The translations under genes were made by a program, and so were the position numbers. This document shows positions 1-5,658 of a stretch of 9,516 nt of DNA, one piece after another. The first letter of the stretch is position 1. Every line of letters begins with the position of its first letter. The notes under the pieces are model-generated. The model made no database searches and was not told where the DNA came from. It saw only the letters and a list, made by a program, of their open reading frames with translations. Origin of the DNA: Bin87 sp964502995 (lineage in GTDB: Bacteria; Chloroflexota; Dehalococcoidia; Lucifugimonadales; UBA3495); assembly GCA_964502995.1 (NCBI GenBank), contig CAZCZB010000109.1, positions 1-9,516 of the forward strand, given 5' to 3'.

Positions 1-1847
1 CGTTGGCCGTTTTCCATCACGAAGTCGGCGTTGGATATCCCCACAGTTCTAGAAAAGCCGAGATAGTCTGCGGGACTGGCGGCAGTCCCGGCGTTCGTTG
101 AAACGCTAACGAAAAAAGTGGGAACGAAGGGCAGGTTGGCTTCGGGTCGGGCGACCAGCTGGATTTTGACCTCGCCGGCGTCTTCTGGGAAGGTGTATGA
201 AGGGCTGTCCAGCGCCACCCGCACCGTCAGTGAGCCGTCATAGGGATACACTCGCACCTTGGCGGCGGCAGCGCTGGTGTCGTAGCCGTCCACCATGGCC
301 ACGGTGGCGGTGAGGTCGCCGCTCTCGGTCACGGCGCTGGAGAAGTCGTTCGGGATGAGGTCCAGGCTTGCCCCGTCGTCGTCGGCATCGAATGTCACGT
401 TCCATGAAGTAATGGACAGCCAGGGCTGGGTCTGTTGAAGATTGACCGTTACCTCCAGGCTTTCGGAGAGATCGCCGGTGCGGGTGAGGCCGAAGTGCAG
501 GAAGCCCCATCCCACCAGGTAACTGTCTTCGGGAGAGGAGATGGTGATGGTGGGTACCGGGTCGTTGTCGGTGATGGTTACCGGGTAGGGGTCGGCGCAC
601 GTGGTGTTGCACCGGTTGCCCTCGGCATCCAGCACGGCGACTTCCTGAGAAGTACCGGGGGCAGGACCAATGTCCAAGTGGAAGGACTCGTCTCCCTCGT
701 GTTTTTTGTCATCAATGATGGTCACGGATACCTTTTTGCTGGCCACCAGGGAGCCTTCAACGTCCTGGAATTCCGAGGAGAGGAACGGAATTTGTGACGA
801 GATCGCGAGATAGTCGGTTAGTGGATCACCAACTGCCCTCGCCGTGGCGCTTTGGTCCGTCGATACGACGGCAATAAAGAACCTAGGTACGTAGGGGAGG
901 CCGGGGGCGGCCCTTGCCACCAGGACGACTTCGGCCTCACCAACGTCCTCATCGAAGGTGTAAGCGGTTTTCTCAAGGGTCACCGTCACTGCCGGCCCCT
1001 CTTGGGAAAACACCTCCACCTGTGACCTGGCTCCGCTGGTGTCGTATCCGTCCACCGGATCCAGGGTGACGATCATAAGGCCGCTCTGTGTGACGTCCGA
1101 CGAGAATCTACCAGGCGCAATAGGGAGGGTTGCCGTGTCGTCCCCCGCTTCAAATGTGACCGTGAACGGGATGGTGGTCAGCCATTTCTGCGTTTGATCC
1201 GTTTGATCGAGATTGAGCGTCACGTCCAGACTATCGGTGGTGTCCCCCTCGCGGGTCAGGGTGAACTCCAGGAGGTCAAATCCGACGATGTACTGGGTGT
1301 GGCTGGACTCGATGGTGATGTCGGACACCGTTTCGGCGGCCGGACGCGAAAAGTCGATGCGGTAGTCGCCGGTGGACACGCCGTCCTCGGCCACCACCCG
1401 CAGCGAGAATGGGGTGATCGCGCCCTCGACGACGTCGACGTTCGTGTCGAGTTGGTTGTCGGGAGAGTCCAGGTCCGTGGTTTCGCCGGCGACGGTAATC
1501 TGGTCGATGACAACTTCCGAGCGGGGAGAGACGGCGCTGACGTTGACCGTTTCTTCATTGACGGTAGCCAGGTAGCGCGTGATATCCGGGTCGAAGGCCG
1601 GCGTCGGCGTCACCACAGCGGTCCCGGCGATCAGTCTCAGATCGCGCAACCTGGCGTCTTCTTCGGGCGCCACCTGCTGGGGCGCCGTTTCTGAGCGTCC
1701 TACGATTTCGGCGTCCGGATTGACCGGTTGCGCCCCGGCCGGGCGGTTGGAAGCAAGCAGCATTGCCATGACGAGCGTTGCTGTGACCAGCGGTATGAAC
1801 TTGGCCGGCGGATATCCCGCGCGGCGCGGCGACTTATGCAGTCTCAT
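1..1847 (-). CDS. Secreted cadherin-like / Calx-beta repeat protein, 3' end beyond window
   Basis: An open frame of 615 codons runs from ATG at 1847 off the left edge with no stop, so only the N-terminal part is seen. A Shine-Dalgarno GGGAG lies 8 nt before the ATG. Residues 1-39 look like a signal peptide: a basic start (RLHKSPRR), a hydrophobic stretch at about 17-33, and likely cleavage after AGA-39. Residues about 66-168 match the cadherin-like beta-sandwich pattern (LRDLRL, AFDPDITRYLATV, VVAEDGVSTGDYRI). From about 176 there are Calx-beta-like repeats. VTIIDDKKHEGDESFHLDI at 375-393 is the typical Calx-beta core with acidic calcium-ligand candidates. A unit of about 255 residues recurs: GYDTSGA at 267 and GYDTSAA at 521, YTFDEDVGE at 296 and YTFPEDAGE at 551. 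A Cys pair (413, 417) may form a disulphide. I infer a cell-surface or matrix protein; its ligand is unknown. Confidence 0.82.
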   Translation of the reverse strand, partial: MRLHKSPRRAGYPPAKFIPLVTATLVMAMLLASNRPAGAQPVNPDAEIVGRSETAPQQVAPEEDARLRDLRLIAGTAVVTPTPAFDPDITRYLATVNEETVNVSAVSPRSEVVIDQITVAGETTDLDSPDNQLDTNVDVVEGAITPFSLRVVAEDGVSTGDYRIDFSRPAAETVSDITIESSHTQYIVGFDLLEFTLTREGDTTDSLDVTLNLDQTDQTQKWLTTIPFTVTFEAGDDTATLPIAPGRFSSDVTQSGLMIVTLDPVDGYDTSGARSQVEVFSQEGPAVTVTLEKTAYTFDEDVGEAEVVLVARAAPGLPYVPRFFIAVVSTDQSATARAVGDPLTDYLAISSQIPFLSSEFQDVEGSLVASKKVSVTIIDDKKHEGDESFHLDIGPAPGTSQEVAVLDAEGNRCNTTCADPYPVTITDNDPVPTITISSPEDSYLVGWGFLHFGLTRTGDLSESLEVTVNLQQTQPWLSITSWNVTFDADDDGASLDLIPNDFSSAVTESGDLTATVAMVDGYDTSAAAAKVRVYPYDGSLTVRVALDSPSYTFPEDAGEVKIQLVARPEANLPFVPTFFVSVSTNAGTAASPADYLGFSRTVGISNADFVMENGQ

Positions 1848-2152
1848 TTGCCTATCTCCCTTTCAGGCGTCGGAATGGAGTCACGGAGCATCGACTACGC
1901 AATAGGGAATAAGGGGCATATATTCAGTTGACTAACGGGCCTATGGGTCCTCCTTCCGGGCGTGGTGTATCCGAGCATTGATACGGAGCCATCAACGCGG
2001 CGGATTGGTGGCGTGTCGCCGGCGCGGCGTCGGGCGCCGAGTCCCCGTTTGCCGCCCCCTGCCCGGTGCGATATACTCGCTGCGCTTTCTAATCCTTCTT
2101 GCTTCGCCCGGCCTACCCGTTTCAGAAGCGCCGCGGCGGGAGGCTTTCCCCT
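1848..2152. other. Divergent intergenic region
   Basis: About 305 bp separate the divergent starts of the secreted protein gene (-) and the acyl-CoA dehydrogenase gene (+). Frames that cross it read into the dehydrogenase gene antisense or out of frame and look like no protein I know. It holds the Shine-Dalgarno sites of both genes and a weak candidate promoter for the rightward gene. GC-rich partial inverted repeats occur around 2012-2040 (CGCCGGCGCGGCG). I saw no convincing promoter for the leftward gene. Confidence 0.6.
2049..2077 (+). promoter_or_regulatory. Candidate sigma-70 type promoter for the acyl-CoA dehydrogenase gene
   Basis: TTGCCG at 2049-2054 (4 of 6 to TTGACA), a 17 nt spacer, then TATACT at 2072-2077 (5 of 6 to TATAAT). 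It lies about 75 nt upstream of the chosen start codon at 2153. Such matches arise by chance, so this is only a candidate. Confidence 0.3.
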
Positions 2153-3292
2153 ATGGATATGGGACTCAGTGAGATTCAGCAGATGCTGAAGAACTCGGCC
2201 CGCGAATTTCTGGCCCAGGAGTGTCCGCTCACGCTGGTGCGTGATCTGGAAGAGGACGCCCAGGGCTTCACCGAAGACATCTGGAGGCAGGTGGCCGGCC
2301 TCGGCTGGACCGGCATTCCCTTCCCCGAGCAATACGGCGGCACCGGCGGGTCATTCCTGGACCTGGCCGTGCTGGTCGAGGAGATGGGACGCGCCCTGCT
2401 GCCCGCTCCGTTCTTTGCCACCGTCGTGCTGGGCGGACTGACCGTGCTGGACGCCGGCAGCGTCGCTCAGAAGCAGGACATCCTCACCGGCGTTTGCGCC
2501 GGCACGGTCCGCCTGACCCTGGCCCTCACCGAGCCGTCGGCCACCACCGAGGCATGGGGCGTTGAGACCCAGGCCAGCGCGTCGGGCGACGGTTACAGCA
2601 TCAGCGGAACCAAGCTGTTCGTGCCCGACGCTCACGCTGCCGACACCATCATAGTGGTCGCCCGCACGATGCCGGCCGGCGACGACCCTGAGCAGGGCAT
2701 AACGCTGTTCCTGGTGCCCTCCAACGCGTCCGGCGTGGCTATCGAGCAGGTCAGCACCATCGGCAACGAGCGCCTGTGCGAGGTGCGGCTGGACAACGTG
2801 ACCGTGGGCGCGGATGCCGTGCTGGGCGAGGTTGGCCAGGGCTGGCCGATTATCGAGCGGTCGTTGGCCCGGGCAACCGCGGCCCACTGCGTCCAGATGG
2901 TTGGCGGCGCCGACGCGGTGGTGGACATGACGGTGGAATACGTCAAGCAGCGCACCCAGTTCGGCCGGCCGGTGGGCAGCTTCCAGGCCGTGCAGCACCA
3001 CTGCGCCAACATGGCAACCGATGTGGAAGGCGCGCGCCAGGTGGCATACCAGGCGGCGTGGGCCATCTCCGAAGGCCAGCCGGCCCGGCGCGAGGTTGCC
3101 GTCGCCAAGGCGTGGTGCAGCGGCGCCTACCAGCGGGTGTGTTCGTTGGGCCACCAGTGTCACGGCGCCATAGGTTTCACGATGGAACACAACCTGCAGT
3201 TGTACACCCGCCGCGCCAAGGTGCAGGAACTGTCCTACGGCAGCGTCCACGACCACAAGGAAGTGGCGTTGCAGGAGATTGAGGCGGGATAA
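2153..3292 (+). CDS. Acyl-CoA dehydrogenase family protein without the usual catalytic glutamate
   Basis: A 379-residue flavoprotein of the acyl-CoA dehydrogenase superfamily, which normally forms the alpha-beta double bond of acyl-CoA using FAD. I chose ATG 2153 because GGGAGG sits 9 nt before it; a TTG at 2099 would add 18 unlikely residues. The N-terminal helical domain includes PFPEQYGGTGG (57-67). ALTEPSA (124-130) starts the middle beta domain. KQRTQFGRPVGSFQ (265-278) and CHGAIGFTMEHNLQLYTRRAK (336-356) are FAD and C-terminal signatures. Where short-chain enzymes have YEG with the catalytic Glu, this protein reads SYG (361-363). At the alternative isovaleryl-CoA dehydrogenase position, in the helix around LARATAA (238-244), I also see no Glu. 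It may be one subunit of a heteromeric dehydrogenase, as in actinobacterial steroid degradation, or may catalyse another reaction. No partner subunit lies nearby and the substrate is unknown. Confidence 0.9.
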   Translation: MDMGLSEIQQMLKNSAREFLAQECPLTLVRDLEEDAQGFTEDIWRQVAGLGWTGIPFPEQYGGTGGSFLDLAVLVEEMGRALLPAPFFATVVLGGLTVLDAGSVAQKQDILTGVCAGTVRLTLALTEPSATTEAWGVETQASASGDGYSISGTKLFVPDAHAADTIIVVARTMPAGDDPEQGITLFLVPSNASGVAIEQVSTIGNERLCEVRLDNVTVGADAVLGEVGQGWPIIERSLARATAAHCVQMVGGADAVVDMTVEYVKQRTQFGRPVGSFQAVQHHCANMATDVEGARQVAYQAAWAISEGQPARREVAVAKAWCSGAYQRVCSLGHQCHGAIGFTMEHNLQLYTRRAKVQELSYGSVHDHKEVALQEIEAG

Positions 3293-3307
3293 CGCCCGAC
3301 CCGACAG

Positions 3308-3331
3308 AGGGGCGAATAATTATTCGCCCCT
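3308..3331. repeat. Perfect 24-bp palindrome (dispersed repeat, copy 1)
   Basis: The arm AGGGGCGAATAA is followed directly by its exact reverse complement, giving a 12-bp perfect stem 15 bp after the dehydrogenase stop. A related copy occurs at 9443-9462. No U-run follows (TACACTTTTGC), so it is at best a poor intrinsic terminator, and the second copy suggests a REP-like mobile palindrome. A tandem TTGCGCA x2 lies just downstream at 3338-3351. Confidence 0.75.
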
Positions 3332-3372
3332 ACACTTTTGCGCATTGCGCAGATTGTTAGGAGCAAACACCC

Positions 3373-3729
3373 ATGACCATGACCCCTGCCCGCAGTTCGC
3401 CCTTCGCCGCCATGGCCCGCGACCCGCTGCATCCCGACGTCATCTACCGGGACGAGCGCTGCTTCGTGGTGCGCGACATCAACCCCAAGGCGCCCGTGCA
3501 TCTGCTGATCATCCCCAACATGCCCATCAACGGGCTGGACTACATCAGCCCCGCCATGGAGGCCACGATGGGCCACCTGTTCGTCGTGGCCGCCGAGATG
3601 GCCCGGCGCGAGGGCGTGACCATCAGTGGCTATCGGCTGGTGATGAACAACGGCGAGGATGCCGGCCAGACTATCGCCTGGCCCCACATGCACCTGCTGG
3701 GAGGCCGCGCCCTGGGCGACATGGGCTAG
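3373..3729 (+). CDS. HIT family (HINT-like) nucleotide hydrolase
   Basis: A 118-residue protein of histidine-triad type; such enzymes hydrolyse nucleoside phosphoramidates, aminoacyl-AMP or dinucleoside polyphosphates in the cytoplasm. AGGAG lies 9 nt before ATG 3373. The N-terminal strand region VIYRDERCFVVRDINPKAP (23-41) and HLLIIPNMPI (43-52) are typical, as is the C-terminal block GQTIAWPHMHLLGGR (98-112). The usual triad is HxHxHxx. Here the first His is Trp103, while the middle (probably nucleophilic) His105 and the last His107 remain. The length is normal for HINT proteins. It lies 80 bp after the acyl-CoA dehydrogenase gene and 63 bp before the YqeK-like gene, in the same direction, which suggests co-transcription. 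The exact substrate is not deducible. Confidence 0.88.
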   Translation: MTMTPARSSPFAAMARDPLHPDVIYRDERCFVVRDINPKAPVHLLIIPNMPINGLDYISPAMEATMGHLFVVAAEMARREGVTISGYRLVMNNGEDAGQTIAWPHMHLLGGRALGDMG

Positions 3730-3737
3730 TCTCCGTA

Positions 3738-3758
3738 ATTGCGAGCGCAGCGCGGCAA
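3738..3758. repeat. Possible degenerate dispersed repeat between HIT and yqeK-like genes
   Basis: The string ATTGCGAGCGCAGCGCGGCA resembles the ATTGCGAGCG-n-AGCG-n-GGCAA palindromic repeats found scattered in many bacterial genomes. It has short inverted arms (TTGC/GCAA, GCGC/GCGC). Only one copy is in the window, so the call rests on memory of such repeats. Confidence 0.3.
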
Positions 3759-3792
3759 GTCCCCACGCTGGGCAGTTGAGGGTAACCGCGCC

Positions 3793-4407
3793 ATGACCAC
3801 AATTGAAATCCCCGGCCGCGTCCATGATCGTATCCACCGCAGGATGCGACGTTTGCCTCCGGCCCTGGTGGAGCACTGCCAGCGAGTGGAGCAGATCGCC
3901 CGCGCCCTGTGCGAACCGCACGGCCAGGATGCGGACGCCGTCGGCCTGACCGCGTTGGCTCACGACGCCACCAAGCACTTCTCCGGCCTGGAGAACCTGC
4001 TGCGCATGGAGGAATATGATCTGCCGCCGGTGACCGAACTGGAGCGGCGCAACCCGCAAATACTGCACGGCATGGTGGGCGCGGAGTTGCTCAAGCGAGA
4101 GGACGGTCTGAACCATCCCCAACTGTACAACGCCATCTACTGGCACACCACCGGCAACCCCGCGGGCGCTGACACCATCGGCCACATCGTATTCCTGGCC
4201 GACAAGCTGGACCCGGTGAAGCGCAAGCGTTACCCGTGGCAGCCTGAGATGCAGGAGCTTGCGGAGAGCGACCTGGAGGCGGCGACCACGTTGTTCCTGA
4301 CCAACAACGTATCCCGGTTGCTCGGCAAGGGCGCCGTGGTGCATCCGGCGGCGATCGAAGCGCGGAACACGCTGCTGTTGGCGGCTGACGGAACGCCAAG
4401 CGTATAA
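3793..4407 (+). CDS. yqeK: YqeK-like HD domain phosphohydrolase (symmetrical Ap4A hydrolase family)
   Basis: A 204-residue HD-domain protein. Members named YqeK cleave diadenosine tetraphosphate symmetrically to two ADP. GAGGG sits 10 nt before ATG 3793; an in-frame TTG at 3739 lacks such a site. The ordered metal-binding set is visible: His28 (EHCQRV), His57-Asp58 (ALAHDATKHF), His92 (QILHGMVGAELL), His118 (AIYWHTTGNP) and Asp137 (IVFLADKLDPVKR). The HGxxGA, HTTG and LADxxxP blocks are characteristic of YqeK rather than of generic HD proteins. In many genomes yqeK lies beside nadD and rsfS; here it follows a HIT hydrolase, another family that can act on dinucleoside polyphosphates, so the pair may share a role. 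The TATAAT box of the next transcription unit overlaps its stop codon. Confidence 0.88.
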   Translation: MTTIEIPGRVHDRIHRRMRRLPPALVEHCQRVEQIARALCEPHGQDADAVGLTALAHDATKHFSGLENLLRMEEYDLPPVTELERRNPQILHGMVGAELLKREDGLNHPQLYNAIYWHTTGNPAGADTIGHIVFLADKLDPVKRKRYPWQPEMQELAESDLEAATTLFLTNNVSRLLGKGAVVHPAAIEARNTLLLAADGTPSV

Positions 4408-4421
4408 TATCTACCTGGAGG
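4403..4421 (+). promoter_or_regulatory. Candidate -10 box and Shine-Dalgarno of the first hicBA module
   Basis: A perfect TATAAT (4403-4408) overlaps the yqeK-like stop codon, and GGAGG (4417-4421) lies 7 nt before the hicB start. A start of transcription near 4415 would give a leader of only about 14 nt. The best -35 match, TTGGCG at 4378-4383, has a 19 nt spacer and is weak. A private promoter is typical of toxin-antitoxin modules. Confidence 0.45.
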
Positions 4422-4428
4422 CGCTGTT

Positions 4429-4719
4429 ATGGAATGCGAAGTTGTGGTCTGGCAAGATGACCTATCCGACGGCTCTACCTGCTACGCTGCGGTTTTTCCC
4501 GCTCTGAACCACGCTAACGGTCAGGGGGATACGGAAGAGGAAGCGCTGGTTGAAGTTGCAAATGGCATTGCCTGCTTCCTGGAACATATACCGGATAGGC
4601 TCAAGATCGGTCAGGCAGCTGAAGATGAAATGTCGGAGCTGGTGGCCGAGTTGACCGCCGAAGGCGTGGAGTATTGGTTCCGTCAGGTTACCCCTCGTCG
4701 CACGACTGTAGTTGCATAG
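4429..4719 (+). CDS. hicB: HicB family antitoxin, copy 1
   Basis: A 96-residue acidic protein with the short HicB fold: strand VVVWQDDLSDGSTCYAAVFPAL, then GQGDTEEEALVEVANGIACFL and LVAELTAEGVEYW. The pattern [V-x-W-D...Y-A-x-x-P-A...G-D-T-E-E-A] is the HicB core. In the family the antitoxin masks the RNA-cleaving HicA toxin. I see no C-terminal ribbon-helix-helix or HTH domain, so DNA binding for autoregulation is not evident. The gene is first in a two-gene unit, with the toxin start 2 nt past its stop. It matches copy 2 over exactly the same 96-residue length, without gaps, at a little under 60% identity. Confidence 0.8.
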   Translation: MECEVVVWQDDLSDGSTCYAAVFPALNHANGQGDTEEEALVEVANGIACFLEHIPDRLKIGQAAEDEMSELVAELTAEGVEYWFRQVTPRRTTVVA

Positions 4720-4721
4720 CC

Positions 4722-5009
4722 TTGCCCAGAATCGCTAACGTCAAAGCCCGTGAGTTGATCCGCTTACTGCGTCGTATGAGGTTTATACAGAGCAACCGGG
4801 ATCATATCTATTTCCATCACGAATGGCTGAACTTGTCGACAATGGTCTCGCACGGTGATAGGAACATTGGCGCCGCTTTGATGGGCGACATCGCCATCAA
4901 GCAAATGAAAATGAACAGCGCCGACGAGTTTCGGGCCGCGCTGCGCGGCGAGATTCCCCGCCGTTACCTGGACCCCGACGCTCCCTGGGATGGACAACCT
5001 CTGGATTAG
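4722..5009 (+). CDS. hicA: HicA family toxin (mRNA interferase-like), copy 1
   Basis: A 95-residue basic protein. I chose TTG 4722 because copy 2 has ATG at the identical place, 2 nt after the antitoxin stop, followed by the same PRIANV sequence. There is no Shine-Dalgarno, so stop-restart coupling to hicB is likely. Residues 9-60 fit a HicA double-stranded RNA-binding-like fold: ARELIRLLRRMRF, then RDHIYFHHEW with His28 at the place of the catalytic His of the usual GSH motif, then VSHGDRNIGAALMGDIAIKQMKM. The segment after residue 63 (ADEFRAALRGEIPRRYLDP) extends beyond the usual short HicA. The last 99 bp are almost identical to the end of copy 2. Assignment rests on the HicB partner as much as on its own motifs. 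Confidence 0.72.
   Translation: MPRIANVKARELIRLLRRMRFIQSNRDHIYFHHEWLNLSTMVSHGDRNIGAALMGDIAIKQMKMNSADEFRAALRGEIPRRYLDPDAPWDGQPLD
4911..5009 (+). repeat. Near-identical 99-bp tract, copy in hicA 1
   Basis: These 99 bp, ending exactly at the stop codon, match 5552-5650 with a single difference (C at 4958, T at 5599, synonymous). The sequence just outside on both sides is clearly diverged. Confidence 0.9.
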
Positions 5010-5037
5010 AAAAGAGCTGTACGTTCCGGCGGGGCAG

Positions 5038-5063
5038 TATAATGGCGACAACAGGACAGGAGG
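5038..5063 (+). promoter_or_regulatory. Candidate -10 box and Shine-Dalgarno of the second hicBA module
   Basis: A perfect TATAAT (5038-5043) lies in the 61-bp gap after hicA 1, followed by AGGAGG (5058-5063). No good -35 is visible. The Shine-Dalgarno is 7 nt before TTG 5071 but only 1 nt before ATG 5065, which favours the TTG start. A weaker AGGA (5053-5056) lies 8 nt before the ATG, so that start is not excluded. Confidence 0.45.
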
Positions 5064-5070
5064 CATGGCT

Positions 5071-5361
5071 TTGGGATACGACGTTGTAGTATGGCGCGAT
5101 ACGCTGTCTGACGGGTCCATTTGTTATGCTGCGATTTGCCCGGCCGTTCTCCGCTGCCATGGGCAGGGGGACACCGAAGCAGAGGCATTGGCAGAGGTGT
5201 CGGAGGCGATTGCCTGCCTTCTGGAGCTGGAACCCGACCGGGTAAAGTTGGGACAGGCGGCGCAGGATGAGCTGCGCAAGTTGGTTGAAGACCTGACGGC
5301 CGAAGATGTTAAACCCTGGGTGCGTCAGGTGGTTCATCCCGCAATTCCGGCGCCCGCCTAA
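5071..5361 (+). CDS. hicB: HicB family antitoxin, copy 2
   Basis: A 96-residue paralogue of the first antitoxin, alignable without gaps. Shared blocks include DVVVW/EVVVW, LSDGS-CYAA, GQGDTE-EAL-EV and the GQAA-DE/LTAE segment. I prefer TTG 5071 (protein starting MGYDVVVW): GGAGG then stands 7 nt upstream exactly as in copy 1, and both proteins have 96 residues. ATG 5065 would add MA and is the main alternative; ATG 4990 would read through the end of hicA 1 and is unlikely. The stop is followed after 2 nt by the toxin start. The gene is intact while its toxin is frameshifted, the order of decay expected for a toxin-antitoxin pair, because losing the antitoxin first would be harmful. Like copy 1 it lacks an evident DNA-binding tail. 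Confidence 0.78.
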   Translation: MGYDVVVWRDTLSDGSICYAAICPAVLRCHGQGDTEAEALAEVSEAIACLLELEPDRVKLGQAAQDELRKLVEDLTAEDVKPWVRQVVHPAIPAPA

Positions 5362-5363
5362 CC

Positions 5364-5650
5364 ATGCCGCGAATTGCTAATGTCAGCACCCGGCGACTGC
5401 TGCGTTTGTTCCAACGGATGAGATTCTACCGACACAACCGTCACCACGCCTATTTCTACCACGAATGGTTGCCGTTGACCATTTACATATCCCACGGCGA
5501 TAAAGAAATCAACGCACTGCTTATGGCAAGATCGCAATCGATGATCTGAAGATGAACAGCGCCGACGAGTTTCGGGCCGCGCTGCGCGGCGAGATTCCTC
5601 GCCGTTACCTGGACCCCGACGCTCCCTGGGATGGACAACCTCTGGATTAG
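5364..5650 (+). pseudogene. hicA: HicA toxin copy 2, frameshifted
   Basis: ATG 5364 opens a frame with the HicA pattern (PRIANV, RLLRLFQRMRF, YFYHEWLPLTIYISHGDKEINALLM) that ends at TGA 5550-5552 after 61 residues. Compared with copy 1, one G is missing after codon 54: ATGGC here at 5523-5527 against ATGGGC there. Restoring one base joins the frame to IAIDDLKMNSADEF and the rest of the copy 1 C-terminus, ending at TAG 5648-5650. Everything after the deletion is otherwise preserved, so the lesion is recent or is a sequencing error. The truncated product keeps the His region (HNRHHAYF) but loses the last third. No Shine-Dalgarno precedes it; translation would depend on the antitoxin. Confidence 0.78.
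5552..5650 (+). repeat. Near-identical 99-bp tract, copy in hicA 2
   Basis: Partner of 4911-5009, with 98 of 99 bases identical. It begins just 3' of the frameshift and stops at the TAG, beyond which only one further base matches. Confidence 0.9.
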
Positions 5651-5658
5651 ATAACATT

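Noticed and set aside
1895..2332. 145-codon minus-strand frame over the intergenic region
   Set aside because: It overlaps the dehydrogenase start antisense, has no Shine-Dalgarno and no family pattern.
2351..3256. 301-codon minus-strand frame inside the acyl-CoA dehydrogenase gene
   Set aside because: Shadow of the dehydrogenase codon bias; composition is typical of antisense artefacts.
3308..3331. Rho-independent terminator after the acyl-CoA dehydrogenase gene
   Set aside because: The stem is perfect but no U-tract follows, and a related copy elsewhere points to a dispersed repeat.
3235..4344. 369-codon minus-strand frame across the HIT and yqeK-like genes
   Set aside because: It is antisense to two well-supported genes, is His/Gly-rich without a domain, and crosses the palindrome.
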